From: Rhodoplanes serenus
GTDB taxonomy: Bacteria; Pseudomonadota; Alphaproteobacteria; Rhizobiales; Xanthobacteraceae
Reading direction: 5' to 3'
DNA: 64,000 nt
Assembly (NCBI GenBank): GCA_945897515.1
Contig: CAMDFO010000018.1
Location: forward strand, 1 to 64,000
In this document: positions 1 through 7,415 of the stretch, one piece after another
Numbering within the stretch: the stretch's first letter is position 1
Layout of the letters: each line of letters opens with the position of its first letter
Position numbers and translations under genes: made by a program
The notes under the pieces: generated by a model
The model's database searches: none
Told to the model about the DNA's origin: nothing
Seen by the model: the letters and a program-made list of their open reading frames with translations, nothing else

Positions 1-84
1 CTATAGCCCAGCGGGCCGAGCGCCTTACATCACAGATACTGAGAACTTGGCCGTCTCCCATTTGAAAGCAAGCGTAGCACGTAG

Positions 85-110
85 GGCGGATTAGCGAAGC
101 GTAATCCGCC
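85..110. repeat. REP-like palindrome
   Basis: Two 9-base arms, GGCGGATTA (85-93) and TAATCCGCC (102-110), are exact reverse complements around an 8-base loop. The element resembles a short dispersed repeat (GGCGGATTAGCGAAGCGTAATCCGCC type) that I recall from many proteobacterial genomes. No transposase or RAYT gene is visible next to it. Confidence 0.6.
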
Positions 111-164
111 ATTCTCGGTCGGCGCAATGCGTTTCGCTATAGCGTCCTACGAACTAATGCTGCC

Positions 165-419
165 TCACCGTGGTGGCAACGCAAAGCCGGGAGCGAACAG
201 GGAATCCAATTCGTCGCACAGGCCACAGCCGCCATCGCGGTTGCGGCGGATGTCGCGAACGGTTCGATCCTCGAAGTCGCCGGAAATATCCCGGCAACGC
301 TCCGCTGCGGCGAGAATATCGCGCGCGAGATCGGCAACCGGCCGGCCCTGCTCGCCGGCCCATTGGCTCAGCCGCGCGTAAAGCTCTGCGTCAATGTTCT
401 GCACCAGCAAATCAGGCAT
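165..419 (-). CDS. Ribbon-helix-helix (FitA/Arc-like) antitoxin-type protein, solitary
   Basis: 84 residues. Residues 1-45 fit a ribbon-helix-helix DNA-binding unit: a short beta strand (PDLLVQNID), a first helix (AELYARLSQWAGEQ) and a second helix (VADLARDILAAAER). FitA-type antitoxins of VapBC modules have this N-terminus, and the family usually binds its own promoter as a dimer while its C-terminal tail neutralises a PIN-domain RNase. The ATG at 417-419 is chosen because the domain begins exactly there; the upstream in-frame extension runs through a dispersed repeat. No PIN-domain toxin follows in the 164 bases left before the window edge, so it is solitary here or its partner lies outside. 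Antitoxin role is inferred from the domain only. Confidence 0.6.
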   Translation of the reverse strand: MPDLLVQNIDAELYARLSQWAGEQGRPVADLARDILAAAERCRDISGDFEDRTVRDIRRNRDGGCGLCDELDSLFAPGFALPPR

Positions 420-482
420 GGATGCCTCCTGTGAGGCCATGCATATGCCGCTGCCGAATCCGGGATTCAAGCCTCGATGGTG

Positions 483-572
483 GTCATGGCCGGGCTTGTC
501 CCGGCCATCCACGTCTCGTTATCGGGCGACGAAAGGGAAGGCGTGGATGCCCGGGACAAGCCCGGGCATGAC
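483..572. repeat. Long inverted repeat (Rhizobiales dispersed element), full copy
   Basis: Two 31-base arms (483-513 and 542-572) are near-perfect reverse complements, each with a core like GGGCTTGTCCCGG. The element would fold into a long hairpin. Read as protein it gives the MAGLVPAIH / RDKPGHD peptides often annotated by mistake in Bradyrhizobium-like genomes. Related copies lie at 3093-3124 (one arm) and 45072-45155 (both arms). It separates the antitoxin-like gene from the 3' end of the monooxygenase gene. Confidence 0.75.
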
Positions 573-578
573 CGCGTT

Positions 579-1883
579 TCAGGCAGGCTGCGTCGCGGCC
601 GCTCGTGCCCCGCCCGGGATCGTCCGCTCCGCCTTGTTCAGCGCCTCGATCGCAAACCCCGCCGCGGCTTTGTATACCGCCATGAACTCGCTGCGTTCCT
701 TCGGCGAAATTACATCGTCGATCTTCTCGAACGTCCCGCCGCAGCGCTCGTCGACCATGTTGAGCAGCCCGAACGGCCCCGCGCCGCGGTTGCGCAGGAT
801 GAGCTGCGAGACCGGGCCGCACAGCTTCGCGTCATAGGCGGCGAGCGCCGCGGGCGTTACGCCATGTTCGACCATGCAGGCCCCGAGCACGCGGGCATCG
901 ATGACTGCCTGGCTGCCGCCGTTGGAGCCGGTCGGATACATGGCGTGCGCGGCGTCGCCCAAGAGCGCCACCGGCCCATCCACCCAGGTCGGCACCGGAT
1001 CGCGGTCGATCATCGGGTTCTCGAACACGCTGTCGGCCTGTGTGATCAGCGCCGGCACATCGAGCCAGTCCCAGACCCAGCCGTCGAAATGATGGACGAA
1101 GTCGGAGGTCGGCACCGGCCGGAACCAGCCGCTCTGCTTCCAGCCTTCGGTGTTGTCCATCGTCACCTCGGCGATCCAGTTGATCATCGAGAGGCCGGTG
1201 TTCGGATCGGGCTGCGAGATCGGATAGAACACCACGCGGTGGCGGTGCGTGCCGAGACTGACGAAGGACGCGCCGGTTCGGATCGGCTTTCCCCAGGTGG
1301 TGCCGCGCCACATGATCGCGCCGCCCCAGTGGATCGGCGGCTGCGCCGGGTGCATCTGCGCGCGCACCGCCGAGTGGATGCCGTCGGCGCCGATCAGTAG
1401 CGCGCCTTGCACCTCGGAAGCGGAGCCGTCGGGGTTTGCGATCGACGCGCTGACGCCGCCGGAATTCTTGCGATATCCAGTGATGCGGCTGCCAAGCCGC
1501 ACCGCATCCGGCCCGATCCGCTCCACCACCTTGTTGTAGAGCATCACGTGAAGCTGGCCGCGATGCACCGCGTATTGCGGCCAGTTGTAGCCGGCGAGCA
1601 GCCCGCGCGGCTCGGAGTAGATGTCGTTGCCGTTCAGCCCGACCAGCGCCCACTCTTTCGCGGGGAGCCCGATCCGGTCGAGATCGTCTTTGGTGATACC
1701 GAGGTCGTAGAGCTCGCGCACCGCATTGGGCTGCAGGTTGATGCCGACGCCGAGCGGGCGCATCTCGCGCACCGCCTCGTGCACGACGCAGGACACGCCG
1801 ATCTGGTGCAGCGTCAGCGCCGTCGCCAGCCCGCCGATGCCGCCACCGGCGATGATGACAAGGTCCTTCGTCATGCGCTCCAT
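579..1883 (-). CDS. FAD-dependent monooxygenase (UbiH/PhzS-like)
   Basis: 434 residues, the normal length for class A flavin monooxygenases. It shows the dinucleotide-binding GGGIGG at residues 13-18, the DG motif (IGADGIHSAVR, 164-174) that contacts FAD and NAD(P)H, and the GD motif (LLGDAAHAMYPTGS, 307-320) that binds the FAD ribityl chain. Such enzymes use NAD(P)H and O2 to hydroxylate aromatic rings, as in salicylate hydroxylase or the phenazine enzyme PhzS; the extended W-rich middle part is more PhzS-like. Substrate is unknown. An internal ATG at 1872-1874 with GGAG just upstream is an alternative start three residues in. The gene is divergent from the FKBP gene, with only 40 bases between starts, so both promoters share this small space. 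Confidence 0.8.
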   Translation of the reverse strand: MERMTKDLVIIAGGGIGGLATALTLHQIGVSCVVHEAVREMRPLGVGINLQPNAVRELYDLGITKDDLDRIGLPAKEWALVGLNGNDIYSEPRGLLAGYNWPQYAVHRGQLHVMLYNKVVERIGPDAVRLGSRITGYRKNSGGVSASIANPDGSASEVQGALLIGADGIHSAVRAQMHPAQPPIHWGGAIMWRGTTWGKPIRTGASFVSLGTHRHRVVFYPISQPDPNTGLSMINWIAEVTMDNTEGWKQSGWFRPVPTSDFVHHFDGWVWDWLDVPALITQADSVFENPMIDRDPVPTWVDGPVALLGDAAHAMYPTGSNGGSQAVIDARVLGACMVEHGVTPAALAAYDAKLCGPVSQLILRNRGAGPFGLLNMVDERCGGTFEKIDDVISPKERSEFMAVYKAAAGFAIEALNKAERTIPGGARAAATQPA

Positions 1884-1923
1884 CCGGGCTACAACCTGAA
1901 TCAGCCCATCGACTCAGGAGACC

Positions 1924-2379
1924 ATGATGCGGACTTTAACACGCCGAGATACGCTTGCCGCTCTTGCCGCCGCAACGGCCAGCGCCATCGCCACCCCCGC
2001 CTCAGCCCAAACCGCCGGAAGACCCATGACCACCACCACCGCATCAGGCCTCCAGATCATCGACACTCAGGTCGGCGCCGGCGCGTCGCCCAAGACCGGC
2101 CAGACCTGCGTCATGCACTACACCGGATGGCTCTACGAGAATGGCGCCAAGGGCAAGAAGTTCGACTCCTCGCTCGACCGCGGCCAGCCGTTCGAGTTTC
2201 CCATCGGCCAGCGCCGCGTCATCGCCGGCTGGGACGAGGGCGTCGCCAGCATGAAGGTCGGCGGCAAGCGCACGCTGATCATCCCGGCCAAGCTCGGCTA
2301 TGGCGACCGCGGCGCCGGCGGCGTCATCCCGCCGAACGCCACGCTGCTGTTCGAGGTCGAGCTGCTCGGCGTGAAGTAG
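1924..2379 (+). CDS. FKBP-type peptidyl-prolyl cis-trans isomerase, exported
   Basis: 151 residues. The N-terminus (MRTLTRRDTLAALAAATAS, then an AxA site at about 28) has a twin-arginine pair before a hydrophobic stretch, so Tat export is likely. Residues 40-151 form one FKBP domain with YTGWLYENG, KFDSSLDRG, IAGWDEG, LGYGDRGAGGVIPPNATLLFEVEL spread through it; these are the family's binding-pocket positions. The enzyme would catalyse proline isomerisation during folding of periplasmic proteins. It is a single-domain form without the dimerisation arm of FkpA or the insert flap of SlyD. Start ATG at 1924 follows AGGAG. Confidence 0.88.
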   Translation: MMRTLTRRDTLAALAAATASAIATPASAQTAGRPMTTTTASGLQIIDTQVGAGASPKTGQTCVMHYTGWLYENGAKGKKFDSSLDRGQPFEFPIGQRRVIAGWDEGVASMKVGGKRTLIIPAKLGYGDRGAGGVIPPNATLLFEVELLGVK

Positions 2380-2425
2380 CGGGCGGCGACTGACGCGAGC
2401 GGCCGGCAGTTCTTAGCTTCGTTCT

Positions 2426-2534
2426 GACCTCATCCTGAGGAGCGCCCGCAGGGCGCGTCTCGAAGGATGGGCTACGAGCACCGGTGCGGCCATCCTTCGA
2501 GACGCCGCCTTCGGCGGCTCCTCAGGATGAGGTC
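2426..2534. repeat. Dispersed inverted repeat (CCTCATCCTGAGGAGC type)
   Basis: The element begins GACCTCATCCTGAGGAGC and ends with its near reverse complement GCTCCTCAGGATGAGGTC. Inner arms around GTCTCGAAGGATGG and CCATCCTTCGAGAC pair as well, with two small internal hairpins (GCCCGCAGGGC and CCGCCTTCGGCGG). This is a well-known class of dispersed palindromic repeat in Bradyrhizobium-like genomes. It follows the FKBP gene by 46 bases and may act as an RNA hairpin at its 3' end. Confidence 0.75.
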
Positions 2535-2812
2535 GGCGCGTGTTGATGCGGTCTCGGCAGCGCGATAGGAGGCTCCGGTAAGCCGGTGCGAGCGCCGGCA
2601 CGGCGAATAGCTCGCGAAAAATACTTATCCCCGCCCTCCGAACCGGCCGTATCTTCATCGCGTCCGGTCCAACGAGGGCGTTGTCATGAGACGTCATACC
2701 AGCGGGACAGGACGCGGCCCCTGCGGGCGGGATTCGTAACCCCGCACTCGGGCGGTTCCGGGCATCAACCGGGCGATACTAGGGTTGCTCTGTCAGGTGC
2801 TGACTGCATTGG

Positions 2813-3003
2813 CCCGGCGCAAATGCCGGGTTCAAGAAGCTTGGTCCGGGACTGTTAAATGCCGCTGTGGAGCGCCGAGAGGCGAGGGCGCCGATCGCAA
2901 GGCGCCCGACACGCCTCGCAAGCGTGTGCCGGACCGCGTCATGGTCCGGCTGGGGCGAAAGCCCCGCGCGCCGTCTCGGCGCTCCGCTCCCTCACCGGGG
3001 AGC
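2813..3003 (+). ncRNA. Candidate structured non-coding RNA (multi-hairpin)
   Basis: Seven perfectly paired stems are visible. Hairpin CCCGGC/GCCGGG at 2813-2818/2825-2830. A 12-bp closing stem GGAGCGCCGAGA (2869-2880) with TCTCGGCGCTCC (2974-2985) encloses four hairpins in a row: GGGCGCC/GGCGCCC (2886-2892/2901-2907), ACACGC/GCGTGT (2909-2914/2922-2927), GCCGGACC/GGTCCGGC (2928-2935/2943-2950) and GGGGC-GAAA-GCCCC (2952-2965), which has a GNRA tetraloop on this strand. A last hairpin GCTCCC/GGGAGC follows directly at 2986-2991/2998-3003. The nested, back-to-back order is what a multi-branch RNA looks like and is hard to explain by GC content alone. I do not recognise an Rfam family. Plus strand is chosen only from the GAAA loop; ends and promoter are not defined. 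Confidence 0.45.
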
Positions 3004-3092
3004 AAGAAATGCCGGCGCACCCCGCGCCGATCAAATAACAGGGCGGCGGAGCGTTGGCTACGTCGGCTAAAGCCGCTGCCGCATCCTCCGCT

Positions 3093-3124
3093 GTCATGCC
3101 CGGGCTTGACCCGGGCATCCATGC
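3093..3124. repeat. Single arm of the Rhizobiales dispersed inverted repeat
   Basis: The segment carries the core CCCGGGCTTGACCCGGG, itself a palindrome, and matches one arm of the repeat at 483-572. The second arm is missing, so this is a partial copy. It lies 45 bases beyond the 3' end of the SDR gene. Confidence 0.6.
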
Positions 3125-3169
3125 GATGGAGCGGCAAACATCACGCCTACGAGTCGCGATTGGGCGCGT

Positions 3170-3940
3170 CTATCTCCAGCCGCCGCCGCCGTTCACATAC
3201 ACCGTGTCCGCCGTCATGAACCCGCAGGCATCCGAACACATGAACAGCACCAGCTCGCCGATTTCCTCCGCTTCACCGAAGCGTTTCATCGGCACGTCCT
3301 CCAGGAATTTCTGCACCAGCTCGGGAGAGGTCGCGGCCGCGTCCTGGAATGGCGTCTTGATCGGCCCGGGCGAGATCGACAGCGCGCGAATGCCTTGCTG
3401 CGCGAACTCGCGCGCCACGCCCATGGTCATGGTCACGACCGCACCCTTCGCCGCCGCGTAATGGATCGAGGAGCCGGGACCGCCGCGCCGGTGCGCCATG
3501 CTGCCGACGTTGACGATGACGCCGAACCTGTTTTGCAGCATGTGCGGCAGCACTGCCTGCATGCCGTAGAGCGTGCCCTTGACGTTGAGGTCGAAGGTTT
3601 TCTCGATCAGCGCGTCGTCGATCTCGAGGAATTTGGCGCGGCGGATCGCGGCGCCGGCGGAATTGAACAGGAACTGCACGCTGCCGAACGCATCGACTGC
3701 GCGCTTGACCATGTCCTCAACCTGCTTGCGCGATGTGACATCGACCTTCAAGGCGAGCGCCTGGCTGCCCTTGGCGTTGACCTGTGCCGCGGTCTCGCGC
3801 ACCCCGTCCTCGTTGATGTCGGCGCAAACCACATTGGCGCCCTCGCGCGCGAAAATCAGTGCGGTGGCGCGGCCGATACCGCTTCCGGCTCCGGTGATGA
3901 CGATGGTCTTGCCCGAGAAATAGTCCGGCGTCTTCGGCAT
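3170..3940 (-). CDS. SDR family NAD(P)-dependent oxidoreductase
   Basis: 256 residues, a classical short-chain dehydrogenase/reductase. The coenzyme motif TGAGSGIG is at 16-23, NAG is replaced by NSAG at about 93-96, the catalytic serine is S147 and the YxxxK pair is Y161/K165. The C-terminal part (SPGPIKTPF, FMTADTVYVNGG) is typical of the 3-oxoacyl-ACP reductase-like branch. Substrate cannot be told. The start at 3938-3940 has GGAG eight bases upstream; an in-frame extension of 24 residues lacks SDR sequence. It is divergent from the cupin gene with 98 bases between. Confidence 0.85.
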   Translation of the reverse strand: MPKTPDYFSGKTIVITGAGSGIGRATALIFAREGANVVCADINEDGVRETAAQVNAKGSQALALKVDVTSRKQVEDMVKRAVDAFGSVQFLFNSAGAAIRRAKFLEIDDALIEKTFDLNVKGTLYGMQAVLPHMLQNRFGVIVNVGSMAHRRGGPGSSIHYAAAKGAVVTMTMGVAREFAQQGIRALSISPGPIKTPFQDAAATSPELVQKFLEDVPMKRFGEAEEIGELVLFMCSDACGFMTADTVYVNGGGGWR

Positions 3941-4038
3941 GGCGTGTTCTCCCTGCGGCATCCGGAAAAGCCGGAAGCACCCGTTCCGCCCGCTTCGGCA
4001 TGCGTGTACCATCGAAGCCTAACCTGGGGAGCGGCGTC

Positions 4039-4446
4039 ATGTTCAAGAAATCCGCGGTATTTGCAGCCTTGGTTGCCGTCGCCATCGCAGGCGCGGCTTA
4101 TGCCCAGCAGTCGCCGGTGCAGCCCGCGCCGGTCACGCGCACGCCGATCGGCAAGGTCGATGTGCCGGGCTCGAACTACGAGGTCATTACCGCCATCGTG
4201 GTCCTGCAGCCGGGCTTCAAGGCCGGCCGCCATTCCCACCCTGGCACGGCCCAGGCCGTGGTGCTCGAAGGCGAGTTCATGCTCGCGGTCGACGGCCAGC
4301 CGGAAAAGACCTTCAAGGCCGGCCAGTCCCTCGAAGTGCCGTTCAAGGCGATCCACAACGAGGGCGCGGTCGGCTCGGTGCCGGCCAAGCTGATCTCGGT
4401 CTTTGTGGTCGAGAAAGGCCAGCCGCTGGTGCAACCGGCGAAATAG
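4039..4446 (+). CDS. Exported small cupin-domain protein
   Basis: 135 residues. A signal peptide (FKKSAVFAALVAVAIAGAA, cleavage after AYA near 22) sends it to the periplasm. The rest is a single cupin barrel with probable metal ligands H65 and H67 (RHSHPG), E78 (VLEGEF) and H106 (AIHNEG). Small exported cupins of this kind are common in Bradyrhizobium-like genomes, and their substrate is generally unknown. Start ATG at 4039 has GGGGAG upstream, and the longer in-frame start would place 13 residues before the signal peptide. Confidence 0.8.
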   Translation: MFKKSAVFAALVAVAIAGAAYAQQSPVQPAPVTRTPIGKVDVPGSNYEVITAIVVLQPGFKAGRHSHPGTAQAVVLEGEFMLAVDGQPEKTFKAGQSLEVPFKAIHNEGAVGSVPAKLISVFVVEKGQPLVQPAK

Positions 4447-4482
4447 GCCTGTCGGAAGCCGGCTGAACTGGAAACCGAACCG

Positions 4483-4743
4483 TCAGGACGACGGCTTGTC
4501 CGACGCGCCGGTCTTCCAGGTTTCGGCATAGCCGGTTTCGGTGAGGATATAGCGGTAGCGGTCGCGCATGTGGAGCTTGATCCACTTCTTTGCGACGGCC
4601 TGGTTGATGCCGCGCTGAAAATCGCCGTCGCGCACATCGAAAAAATTGTTGCGGCGGAGCACGCCGCTTGCGGGAACCTTGTAGCGCGTGAAAACGCCGA
4701 GGATTTGGCGGCCGGCTTCGTCGTCGGACAGATTGTCTTTCAT
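4483..4743 (-). CDS. Small protein of unknown function
   Basis: 86 residues, charged and without a signal or membrane segment, so probably cytoplasmic. I do not recognise the family. The sequence is acidic at the N-terminus (KDNLSDDEAGRQIL) and basic and aromatic further on (KKWIKLHMRDRYRYIL), with a predicted alpha/beta make-up that could be a winged-helix-like fold. The start at 4741-4743 follows a GGGGG stretch; longer in-frame starts add an arginine-rich leader that does not look like protein. It is convergent with the cupin gene, 36 bases apart. Confidence 0.55.
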   Translation of the reverse strand: MKDNLSDDEAGRQILGVFTRYKVPASGVLRRNNFFDVRDGDFQRGINQAVAKKWIKLHMRDRYRYILTETGYAETWKTGASDKPSS

Positions 4744-4994
4744 GTACGCCCCCATTTCGCGACTGGAGCGAGAGGTACGCCATCGCCACGCGAAGCGTAA
4801 GCGCCGAATGAATCTTTTCACCGTTTCGGAAAGTTTATCCCCGCTTTCCGTCGCGGCTTGGGAAATCCACCGGCGAAAAACCTGCGCGCGTGAGAAAGAA
4901 TGCCCAAACACGGCACTTTCCGCCTTGCCTCGCCGGTGACAAGATACCCATCAACAAGCCGGGAACCGGCAAACCAAGCATAACGGAGGAAGCG

Positions 4995-5978
4995 ATGAGA
5001 ACTGCGACAGGCTTACGCGCTCTGGTCTTGGCGACGGCTGCCGCCGCGTTCGTGACGCCTGCCGCTCACGCGCAGAGCAATTATCCCAACAAACCGATCA
5101 CGCTGGTCCTGGGCTTTGCACCAGGCGGTCCGAGCGACGTGATGGCGCGCGTGCTCACCAGGAAGATGGAAGAGTTCCTCAAGCAGCCGATCATCATCGA
5201 CAACAAGGCCGGCGCCGGTGGCACCATCGCGGGCGGCATCGTCGCGCGCGCCGCGCCGGACGGCTACACCATCATGCTGGCGACCGGCAGCATCCTGGCG
5301 ATCAACGTCACGCTCTACAAGAACCCGCCCTATGACAGCGTGAAGGATTACGCGCCAATCAGCATGCTGGGCGTGCAGACCAACGTGCTCTACACCCATC
5401 CTTCGGTGCCTGCGAAGTCCGTCGCCGACTTTGTCGCCTACGCCAAGGCCAATCCCGGCAAGTTGCAGTTCGGTTCGGGCGGCGTCGGCACGCCGGCGCA
5501 TCTCGCAGGCGAACTGCTGCGGCTCAAGGCCGGCATCGACTACACCCACGTGCCGTTCCGCGGCACCGGTCCCACGCTGCAGAGCGTGATCGGCGGCCAC
5601 GTACTGACCGCGTTCAATCCGCCGTCGCCACTGATCCCGCACCTGCAGACCGGCAGCATCAAGGCGATCGCCATCACCACGCTCGAGCGTACGCCGGTCC
5701 TGCCGGACACGCCGACATTCCACGAGAGCGGCTATCCGGGCTTCGACGCCGCGACCTGGCACGCCATGGTGGCGCCGGCCAATACACCCAAGGAGGTGAT
5801 CGGGGCGCTGAACCGGGCGGTGGTGGGCTCGCTCAAGGATCCGGCGGTGCTCAAGGCGTTGACCGACTCCGGCGTCGATGTGAAGAGCAGCACGCCGGAA
5901 TGGCTGGGCGACTATATCAAGTCGGAAATCCCGAAATGGGCCGAGGTGATCAAGGCGTCCGGCGCGAAGGTGGAATGA
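4995..5978 (+). CDS. Tripartite tricarboxylate transporter substrate-binding protein (Bug family)
   Basis: 327 residues, the usual Bug length. Signal peptide 1-26 ends at AHA-Q. The mature start YPNKPITLVLGFAPGGPSD, then NKAGAGGTIAGG, PDGYTIM, YAKANPGKLQFGS and HVPFRGTGP are Bug/TctC hallmarks: the first loop and the GAGG region hold the carboxylates of the ligand. These periplasmic proteins usually feed a TctAB permease, which is absent here. Start ATG has GGAGGA at ideal spacing. Its stop overlaps the next gene (ATGA), so both are translated as one operon unit. Ligand unknown. Confidence 0.9.
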   Translation: MRTATGLRALVLATAAAAFVTPAAHAQSNYPNKPITLVLGFAPGGPSDVMARVLTRKMEEFLKQPIIIDNKAGAGGTIAGGIVARAAPDGYTIMLATGSILAINVTLYKNPPYDSVKDYAPISMLGVQTNVLYTHPSVPAKSVADFVAYAKANPGKLQFGSGGVGTPAHLAGELLRLKAGIDYTHVPFRGTGPTLQSVIGGHVLTAFNPPSPLIPHLQTGSIKAIAITTLERTPVLPDTPTFHESGYPGFDAATWHAMVAPANTPKEVIGALNRAVVGSLKDPAVLKALTDSGVDVKSSTPEWLGDYIKSEIPKWAEVIKASGAKVE

Positions 5979-6376
5979 GCATGAGCGGCAGCAAGAGTAT
6001 CGAATACCGCGACGCTTCGCCGGAGGTGCGCGCGGTTTTCGACGACATCAAGACGACGCGCCAGGTCGACGACGTCAACAATTTCTGGAAGCACCTGGCG
6101 CGCGACCCGGCGGTGCTCAGGCGCACTTGGGAGAGCATCAAGGAGGTGATGGCCCCGGGCGCGCTCGACCCGCTGACCAAGGAGATGATCTATCTCGCCG
6201 TCAGCGTCAGCAATGGCTGCGGCTATTGCATCGCCAGCCATACCGCCGCCGCCCGCAAGGCCGGCATGACCGATGCCATGTTCGGCGAGGTCATGGCGGT
6301 CACCGGCATGGCCAACGAGACCAACCGCCTCGCCAACGGCTACCGGGTGCCGATCGATCCGGCTTTCGACCGCTGA
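5975..6376 (+). CDS. Carboxymuconolactone decarboxylase / AhpD-like protein
   Basis: 133 residues. The AhpD-type motif GCGYCIASH puts cysteines at 82 and 85 and histidine at 89, the residues that form the redox centre in AhpD-like proteins; the helix after it (AAARKAGMTDAMF) also fits the family. Role could be peroxidase/thiol redox or a lactone-handling step. It starts on the stop codon of the binding-protein gene (ATGA overlap) and is followed 34 bases later by a second one, which suggests a shared catabolic role. An ATG two codons downstream (5981) is an equally possible start. Confidence 0.82.
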   Translation: MSMSGSKSIEYRDASPEVRAVFDDIKTTRQVDDVNNFWKHLARDPAVLRRTWESIKEVMAPGALDPLTKEMIYLAVSVSNGCGYCIASHTAAARKAGMTDAMFGEVMAVTGMANETNRLANGYRVPIDPAFDR

Positions 6377-6410
6377 GCGCGACGCCTGCACAGGCCTCCA
6401 GGAGATCAAG

Positions 6411-7391
6411 ATGTCCTTCGTGAAACGCGCGGCTCTTGCGCTGCTTGCCGCAGCAGTGGCCGCGATCGCCGTTCCGGCTAGCGCCCAGCCCTTTCCCAAG
6501 AAAGGCGTCATCAAGATCATCGTCCCGCAAGCGGTCGGCAGCGCAACCGACACGATCGGCCGTGCGCTCGCGACCCATATCGGCGCGGAGATCGGCCAGC
6601 AGATCATCGTCGACAATCGCCCCGGCGCCGGCGGCTTGCTCGGCTCTGAGCTTGCCGCCAAGGCACAGCCGGATGGCTACACGCTGTTTCTTGCCAATAT
6701 CTCCACCCACGGCGTCAATCCCGGGCTCTATCCCAAGCTGCCCTACGATCCGATCAAGGATTTTGCACCGATCGGTCTCGCCGGCGGCACGTCCAACATC
6801 CTGATCGTGAACGCCGAGCTGCCGATCAAGAGCGTCAAGGAACTGATCGACCACGCCAAGGCGAAGCCCGGCACGCTGCGCTACGCCTCGCCGGGGCAGG
6901 GCAGCTCGCAGCATCTGGCAGTCGAGCTGTTCCGCACCCTCGCGGGCGGCATTGATGTCATGCACCTGCCGTATCGCGGCAGCGGGCCGGGCGTGATCGC
7001 TGTGATGGGCGGCGAGGCGTCCTTCATGATGCCGGCGACGCCGTCCGCGCTGCCCGCGATCAAGAGCAGCAAGGGCCGCGCCATCGCGGTGAGCAGCGTC
7101 AAGCGACATCCGGATTTCCCCGACTTGCCGACGATTGCCGAAACCTTCGCGGGTTTCGACGTCACGTCCTGGTATGGCCTCTCGGCACCGGCCGGAACGC
7201 CACAGCCGATCCTGGATGAACTGTCCGCCGCCATGCGCAAGGCGCTGTCTAACCCGGCAGCCATCAAGGTCCTGCTCACCGCCGGCATGGAGCCGACCCC
7301 GAGCACGCCGGCGGAGTTCGGCGCGTTCATCAAGGCCGAGATCGACAAGTGGACCAAGGTTGCGCGCGCCGCCAATGTGAAGATCGAATAG
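6411..7391 (+). CDS. Tripartite tricarboxylate transporter substrate-binding protein (Bug family), second in cassette
   Basis: 326 residues with signal peptide 1-25 (SFVKRAALALLAAAVAAIA, ASA-Q cleavage). Bug hallmarks are present: IKIIVPQAVGSATDTIGR, NRPGAGGLLGSELA, PDGYTLF, YDPIKDFAPI and LPYRGSGPG. In the first ligand loop it has QAVGSATD where most Bug proteins have PxxxGGxxD, so its ligand may differ from that of the first copy. Start ATG at 6411 follows AGGAG. It lies between the AhpD-like gene and the TIM-barrel gene on the same strand with gaps of 34 and 24 bases. Confidence 0.88.
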   Translation: MSFVKRAALALLAAAVAAIAVPASAQPFPKKGVIKIIVPQAVGSATDTIGRALATHIGAEIGQQIIVDNRPGAGGLLGSELAAKAQPDGYTLFLANISTHGVNPGLYPKLPYDPIKDFAPIGLAGGTSNILIVNAELPIKSVKELIDHAKAKPGTLRYASPGQGSSQHLAVELFRTLAGGIDVMHLPYRGSGPGVIAVMGGEASFMMPATPSALPAIKSSKGRAIAVSSVKRHPDFPDLPTIAETFAGFDVTSWYGLSAPAGTPQPILDELSAAMRKALSNPAAIKVLLTAGMEPTPSTPAEFGAFIKAEIDKWTKVARAANVKIE

Positions 7392-7415
7392 CGTTCGGTT
7401 GAAAGGAAATTCCGC

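Larger units (their letters stand above)
2380..3169. other. 790-base region without protein-coding genes
   Basis: No reading frame here has a plausible start, domain or codon pattern of a real protein. The region holds, in order, an inverted repeat (2426-2534), a spacer with no clear signal (2535-2812), a densely folded candidate RNA (2813-3003) and one arm of another dispersed repeat (3093-3124). Short translations such as RRTPRRSNNRAAERWL resemble peptides I remember as hypothetical proteins in Bradyrhizobium-like genomes, which would fit conserved non-coding DNA misannotated as protein. Confidence 0.6.

Noticed and set aside
1-419. Complete toxin-antitoxin module at the left end
   Set aside because: Only the antitoxin-like gene is seen; the 164 bases beyond it contain no PIN-domain sequence. 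A partner outside the window cannot be excluded.
2785-3219. Possible proteins in the plus-strand frames of the 2.4-3.2 kb gap
   Set aside because: The peptides are arginine- and proline-rich and fall on the paired stems of the candidate RNA. No ribosome site or domain was found.
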